Of a stretch of DNA of 64,000 bases, positions 59,421 to 64,000 are shown in pieces (within the stretch, counting starts at the first letter, position 1; each line of letters begins with the position of its first letter). Both the position numbers and the translations under genes were made by a program. Under the pieces are notes generated by a model. That model did no database searches. It was not told the DNA's origin and was given only the letters and a program-made list of their open reading frames with translations. Source of the DNA: Chimonanthus salicifolius (lineage: Eukaryota > Streptophyta > Magnoliopsida > Laurales > Calycanthaceae); the NCBI GenBank assembly GCA_013350335.1, contig CM023538.1:46804201-46868200 (forward strand). The letters run 5' to 3'.

Positions 59421-61548
59421 TGTTGTGTTTTAAATTTAACTCGCAAATGCACGAACCATTAAATAATGTAGTCAATGAGTGCGAGGTCGAACCTAAGGAA
59501 AATTAACAAAATAATTTATGGAAATAAAAATAGTGCCATTAAAATAACGTGATCTAAGAAAATAAAATTTTGGGATTTAAGCTAAGCTAGATAATTTTTC
59601 TAAAACATAGAGTTATAATCTTAATTTAACAAAATTCTAGATTTAGAAAAACTTGTCTTTAAATAATTATATAACTTTGGAATTCAAATAAAATACGAGA
59701 TCTAATTTTATCGTACAAATCAATGATTTATAGATTTAATTAAAATTGTGGAGTGAATTTAAACAACCTCAATCTAATTGAAAATGCAAAGTTAAGAAAC
59801 AAATAAAATATTTCCAATATTTCAAGAGTTTTAATGATTAAATAAAAGAATAAAATAAAAATAATAAATCATTTACATAGTTTACAATGGAATCGAGACA
59901 AGTATCTAAGGTGACATCTTATCCAATTTAAAAATAAAATCATGGCCTAGACTATGAAATCCTCTAGAATTATTAAATGTAAATTCAAATTTATCATTTA
60001 TTAAAAAAATTACGACGTCCATTAAATTAGAATTTTTCAATTCAAGCCTTAGGCTTGGAGAGAAATTTACACTTGTCTCTCTAAATCTAAAAAAAAAACT
60101 GTTCTTAAAGAAAAACCTTAGACTGGTCGATCAAATTCCACCGATCCTAATATTGGTTCTACTTTTTATTGAAAAACTCTTAAAATAATATATTTCATAA
60201 CATTCATAAAAAAAATTAAAATAAAATTAAAACCATCATCCTAGAATATCAAATAATTGGAAGAACATGCGTCTAAATAAACTACCATGAATTTCATTAA
60301 AAAATTCATACACGTATGTGACCATATGTGTCACAAGGTCTTAGCCGAAACCCTCTTTTCACCCGTTGTACACGATTCAACTCCCAACCTTCCAAAAAGA
60401 CAAACGTGCATGCAAATCCATAAAGAAATAGGTTCGGCCAGCCCTCTCTTCAATCAGCCAACGTGTCTTCTATATTTGCTTCCAACCGGGTAAGGAAATC
60501 AGCATCCACTCTTCTTTCTTTTCTCTGTTATAAGGTGCAGGCTGGCAGCAGATCTTCTCTCAATTTCCTTTCTTTCTTCTCTTCTTACAGCAAACAGATC
60601 TGCTGAACTGCTGTTTTGCTCTCACGAAAATGTTGATCTTTACGTCTGGCTGAGAAGATGATGTTGTTCAGTTTGCTTGCTTAAACGATGTTGTACAATG
60701 GCTGCAAAAGATCTCCCCTCTCTGCAGCTGATTGCCTTTGCTGTATTATCTTTTTAAAACTCTGTTCAACATATTAATTCATTCAAACAGCAGAATAGTT
60801 CATTTACTGCTGTCCTTTTCTCAATGGATTTCAAATTTGCTGCCATGATGCTGCTGCAACTTTCTTCTCTATTTGTATCTTGTCGGTTCTTGAATCGATC
60901 CAGATTTGATTGTTGGCTGAGAAGGCATTTCTGTCCCTTTTCCCACGGTTCTTCAATTCCAACAACCTTCCTTTGGCTTTTGAAGATTCCAAAAGCTTTG
61001 TCATATCCAACTTCTCAGACTTGTCTGTAATAAAAAAATTCTTTTAAGTATCATATGAACCTCAACATAAGGTTATAAGAACAGTCCATTGTCCCTCACC
61101 AAAGAATCCACTTGACAAGAATTGTGTCTACTCGAACTCCAAGTTGTTTTCTTTGATGATGACATAGACAACTGGATACCCTTTTTGTTTTGTCCATGAA
61201 TTCATGAACATAAATAATTGGTTCACCATTTTCTTCCTGAAGAGCAGCCCCTAAATCTTCTGTCTTTACATTCGACCGAACATGATGCTTTATGTATGGA
61301 GCCAATGATCTCTGAAAACATTATGCACCAAGGTAGTTTTGTACCATCTGAATCACAAACCCAAGATGGACTAAGAGAAATCTCATTTGTATAACCAAGC
61401 ATATAACCAATTTTTATTTCAATTTCTTGTATTTTCCAAAATATTCTGCAAAGATCAAAAACACCATTAAACATATCTAATATTTACAAAATAAAGACTC
61501 ATTAATCTAATATTAATGGGTAAAAACATAATTTCTCAGTGTTCATCA
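59421..61548. mobile_element. TG...CA insertion in the RLP pseudogene, 2.13 kb
   Basis: Begins TGTTGTGTTTTAAATTTAAC and ends GTGTTCATCA, with a perfect 5-bp target-site duplication AGTTT (59416-59420 and 61549-61553). Removing it with one AGTTT rejoins the LRR frame exactly (…LLLQLET, ESPTWIPSF…). Ends and duplication length are retrotransposon-like, but I see no pair of LTRs inside. It may be a solo LTR or a single long non-autonomous unit. Its left third is AT-rich, and an ACTCGCAAATGCACGAACC block stands near the start. Its right third carries an aminopeptidase fragment. Confidence 0.75.
60975..61380 (-). pseudogene. M1 aminopeptidase (APM1-like) fragment
   Basis: Minus-strand translation over three frames gives FVIQMVQNYLGA, stop, CFQRSLAPYIKHHVRSNVKT, EDLGAALQEENGEP, then after a frameshift MNSWTKQKGYP-like and LSSGFFGEGQWTVLITLC. 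After a stop follows KNFFITDKSEKLDM. This is the order of the C-terminal half of the catalytic module and start of the ERAP-like region of plant puromycin-sensitive aminopeptidase M1. The zinc-binding HExxH part is not included. Stops and indels make it a dead copy. It lies inside the 59421-61548 insertion. A TTTCTCTTAG just upstream may be a retained intron acceptor, which would mean genomic rather than cDNA capture. Confidence 0.8.
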
Positions 61549-61938
61549 AGTTTCTAACTGCAACAAGAGATTATTTGCGAAACTGACTTGATCAAGATCA
61601 GATAGGTTGGCCAAAGTGGAAAACTCCAACACCCCATCAAAATTGTTGTATTCATGATAAATAAAAGTGACACTCAAGTGTCCAAGCCACAAAATGCTCC
61701 CATTTAAATTATTGTGGGACAAATCTAAACTTTCAAGAGAGTGCATATTGCTAATAGAAGGAGGAATGCTCCCACTCAGCAGATTATTGGATAGGTCTAG
61801 CATGGTGAGGTAATCCATGTTGCCAATACATGGGGGAATTATACTTTCAAGTGCATTGCTGCTAAGGTACAAGAAAGAAAGTGCCCTCAATTCACAGAAC
61901 CCTGCAAAATAAATAAATTTCAATGAGCAATTATACAA

Positions 61939-63404
61939 TTATATAAAGAACTACTAGCAAAAAAATTAAATGTTTGCAGAAAAACTATAAAATGTTTACT
62001 GTGAAATTTTATATGCAAAGTCCAAATTTTAAAATTCTCAATCGAAAGGAAAAGATTTATTTATAAGCTGGCCAAGAGACAAAAAATGAAATGAGAAACG
62101 TATCAAAGATGAAAATCAACATTTGTTGGTGTAAGATAAAAGAAACAAAATGAGAGGTGAAGAAAATCAACTTGCAAAAAGATCTAGTAATTTAAGTATA
62201 TCTTCAATCTATATGGTCATAATTTTAATTTCTATAATAATTTATTTTAAATAAAAACCGGTATCAAATGCAAAATAAGCGGGCTTTAATCAGACGCCTT
62301 TAGTAAAAATAAAGGGACTCAGGCTTTCGTTAGAGAAGCCCGTGAACACTTGTATAGAAAATCCAATTCTAAAATTCTAATGGTTGAGGTACACTCGATT
62401 TTTATTCTTAGAGACCCTTTATCTATAGTGGTGGATGGAGTCAAAAAGAAAAGAAAAAAACTCTATTTTTGAAACTTTTTTGCATAATATTTTCTTAAAT
62501 ATTAGGGTGTGTTTGACAACTGTTAGATTCTAAGTGTAATATTTTAAAAGTGTCAAATTATAATCTTATAGATAAAAATATTGTTAGAATGAAAAACTTA
62601 TTGTTTGGAAATTCTTATAAAATTTAATAAATTGAAATATTATTGTCTAGATTGGAAAATATATCAAAATTATATTTTGTTGTTTAAAATTTTGATATAT
62701 TTTCAGTTTTATTAAATTTTAACTAGATCTTTTACAAAAACTATATTATAGAAACAAAAATCGAACATTCAAATTTAGCCCAATCATTCTAATGAATTTG
62801 AGAACTTGAGAGAAATCATTCATTCCAGTTGAATAATTAAAATTAATCTACATTCATTTAATAGAAATTGAAAAAATGTTGAACAAATATTTAAAGAAGT
62901 GAGTTTTTGTTTTTTATTACTATTCCAAAAAAATTGGTATAAATTATTTCCAAATTTGATAATTACTAAACTTAAATAAAATATCTAAAAATCTACAATT
63001 TTTACCGTTCATGTTCATCCTTTTAGGCCAAAATAAAAACTAAAGTATTTTAGAGTAAATATATAAATATAGACCTTGTCCAAATTTAAATTGCACCAAC
63101 TCGAACAAAAACTGAAAAATTTTAGAAAGAAAATTTTCAATTTTAGTCCATTGTTTTAGAAATTCAGCTATAATATTTAAATAGAAACTAAAAAAAACAC
63201 TGAATAAAATCCAAATTCAAGCCACGTTCACAGAAATTAAAATTTTGAAAAGTTTGAGAGAATATATCTAAGATGCAGCTCATTATTAAAAAGTTTCTAC
63301 AAATTTCTCTATTCTTAAGAAATACAAAAGTTATAAAAAGAAAATAAAAAGAAAATCATAAAACGACATTTCAAAGTAATAGTGTCATTTTTCTTTTATG
63401 AATA
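61939..63404. other. Upstream intron or spacer of the RLP pseudogene
   Basis: AT-rich with no LRR-coding segment in any frame. GGGTGTGTTTGACAAC at about 62505 looks like a MITE terminus, but no matching end was found. Confidence 0.45.
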
Positions 63405-63580
63405 AGGTGTTGAGGCCTCTTCGGGAACACAACAAATCTTTAGGGCATGTGAAAGCCTCTCTACCTATACACTAGATAACTCCATCGAGATTAGCCCTTT
63501 GGGGTGTAGGTGGGAATCGAAATGAGAACTCTTGCTTCCATAGGCAAATTCTTGATCATCACTCTAACTCCTTTAGGTTA
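63405..63580 (-). mobile_element. tRNA-like SINE (family D)
   Basis: On the minus strand, box-A-like AGGAGTTAGAGTGATGATC (about 63570-63552) is followed by box-B-like CTCATTTCGATTCCC (about 63525-63511), then about 100 bases of body ending near 63405. No cloverleaf. It is outside any gene. Confidence 0.45.
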
Positions 63581-64000
63581 AGTAACAGTGTCACTTGCCA
63601 GGGGGCGAAAGAAAGAGATTGCTAGAAATAGAGAGAGAGAGAGAGAGGAACAATGAGGAGTGAGTGAGATGTGGGGCAGACAAAGAATGGATGGAGGGAC
63701 AAAGAATGGATGGAGGGCGCAAGTAGGAGAGAAGACCAAATTTGCACTTCTCAAGCGTCCAAGCTGGTGGTTTCTCGCGTTATCTTGAGTTTTTCTTTTT
63801 CCTTTTTTCTTTAACCAAGCAACCCATATTGAAAGCGGTTGATTTTGTTTGTTCAAAATATTTGATCTCGTAAAATATTATAAGACCCTTCACTGTCAAA
63901 GTATTTTTATGCATTTTTATTACTTTTAGGTTGTGACTTGACAATCTTTTGCAATTTAACCTGATATTACCTTCTTTTTATTTATCTATTTTTTTATGAA
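63581..64000. other. Window end, GA-rich tract then spacer
   Basis: A (GA)n run lies at about 63628-63647, followed by a duplicated AAAGAATGGATGGAGGG (63683 and 63700). The 92-codon minus-strand ORF here has no domain. Confidence 0.5.

Larger units (their letters stand above)
54929..61901 (-). pseudogene. LRR receptor-like protein (RLP) pseudogene, split by two insertions
   Basis: Minus-strand segments 61901-61549, 59420-59143, 56171-55343 and 55342-54929 form the C-terminal two thirds (about 620 codons) of an extracellular LRR receptor-like protein. It has plant-type LRRs (LxxLxLxxNxLxGxIPxxxxxL), an island-like stretch, the LRR end block, NPGLCGQPLKRNC, an acidic juxtamembrane part and a single membrane helix (about 55080-55000), then a short basic tail without kinase. 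An acceptor TTTTGCAG precedes 61901; upstream exons are not in the window. Lesions: insertions 59421-61548 and 56172-59142, stop TAA at 56074-56076, a frameshift near 55800, and stop TAG at 55343-55345 where a Lys is expected. It is closest to the Cf-9/RLP class used in immunity or development; no specific ligand can be inferred. Confidence 0.9.

Overview
This is plant nuclear DNA: AT-rich, gene-poor, with long introns, GT-AG splice sites and a dense mixture of retrotransposons, DNA transposons, MITEs and SINEs. The gene families point to a flowering plant: an LRR receptor-like protein, a plant small membrane protein, an M1-aminopeptidase fragment and a Sirevirus-type Copia relative. The TE-loaded introns suggest a fairly large genome, perhaps a woody magnoliid or early-diverging eudicot, but that lineage guess is weak. 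I see no rRNA gene, functional tRNA gene, CRISPR array or bacterial-type operon.

Only two genes look intact, both on the minus strand. One is a single-exon gene (9541-10005) for a 154-residue protein with four membrane helices and no assigned function. The other is a five-exon gene running from 45319 down to 20277. It encodes a 261-residue protein with an N-terminal thioredoxin-like [2Fe-2S] ferredoxin domain (C-x4-C ... C-x3-C) followed by three TPR-like repeats. All eight splice junctions are GT-AG and the frame stays open across them. The gene covers 25 kb for 786 coding bases, because intron 3 is 17.6 kb of transposons.

Layout: 1-9200 is a MITE/SINE/TRIM field with a complete TRIM (5535-6113, TSD aaaag), a hAT-type MITE, foldback elements and SINEs. 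9200-20000 holds the membrane-protein gene, a hAT transposase remnant and AT-rich spacer. 20277-45319 is the ferredoxin/TPR gene. Its introns hold LINE fragments, a Copia pol fragment and a complete but non-autonomous LTR retrotransposon (29634-37892, TSD gatac). That element keeps only a broken gag plus a long non-coding stretch studded with short hairpins, and a Mutator-like element has inserted into it. 45320-54200 holds a second Stowaway MITE and a rearranged Ty3/gypsy element with a 3.4-kb LTR. 54929-61901 is an LRR receptor-like protein pseudogene split by two insertions (56172-59142 and 59421-61548). Removing each insertion with one target-site copy rejoins the LRR reading frame exactly. 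The second insertion carries a piece of an M1 aminopeptidase (APM1-like) gene.

The least explained signals are the hairpin array in the non-autonomous retrotransposon, the 2.1-kb TG...CA element with an aminopeptidase fragment but no visible LTRs, and a SINE family ending in GAT/GAC-type triplets. Retrotransposon proteins are described only as found, with their breaks.
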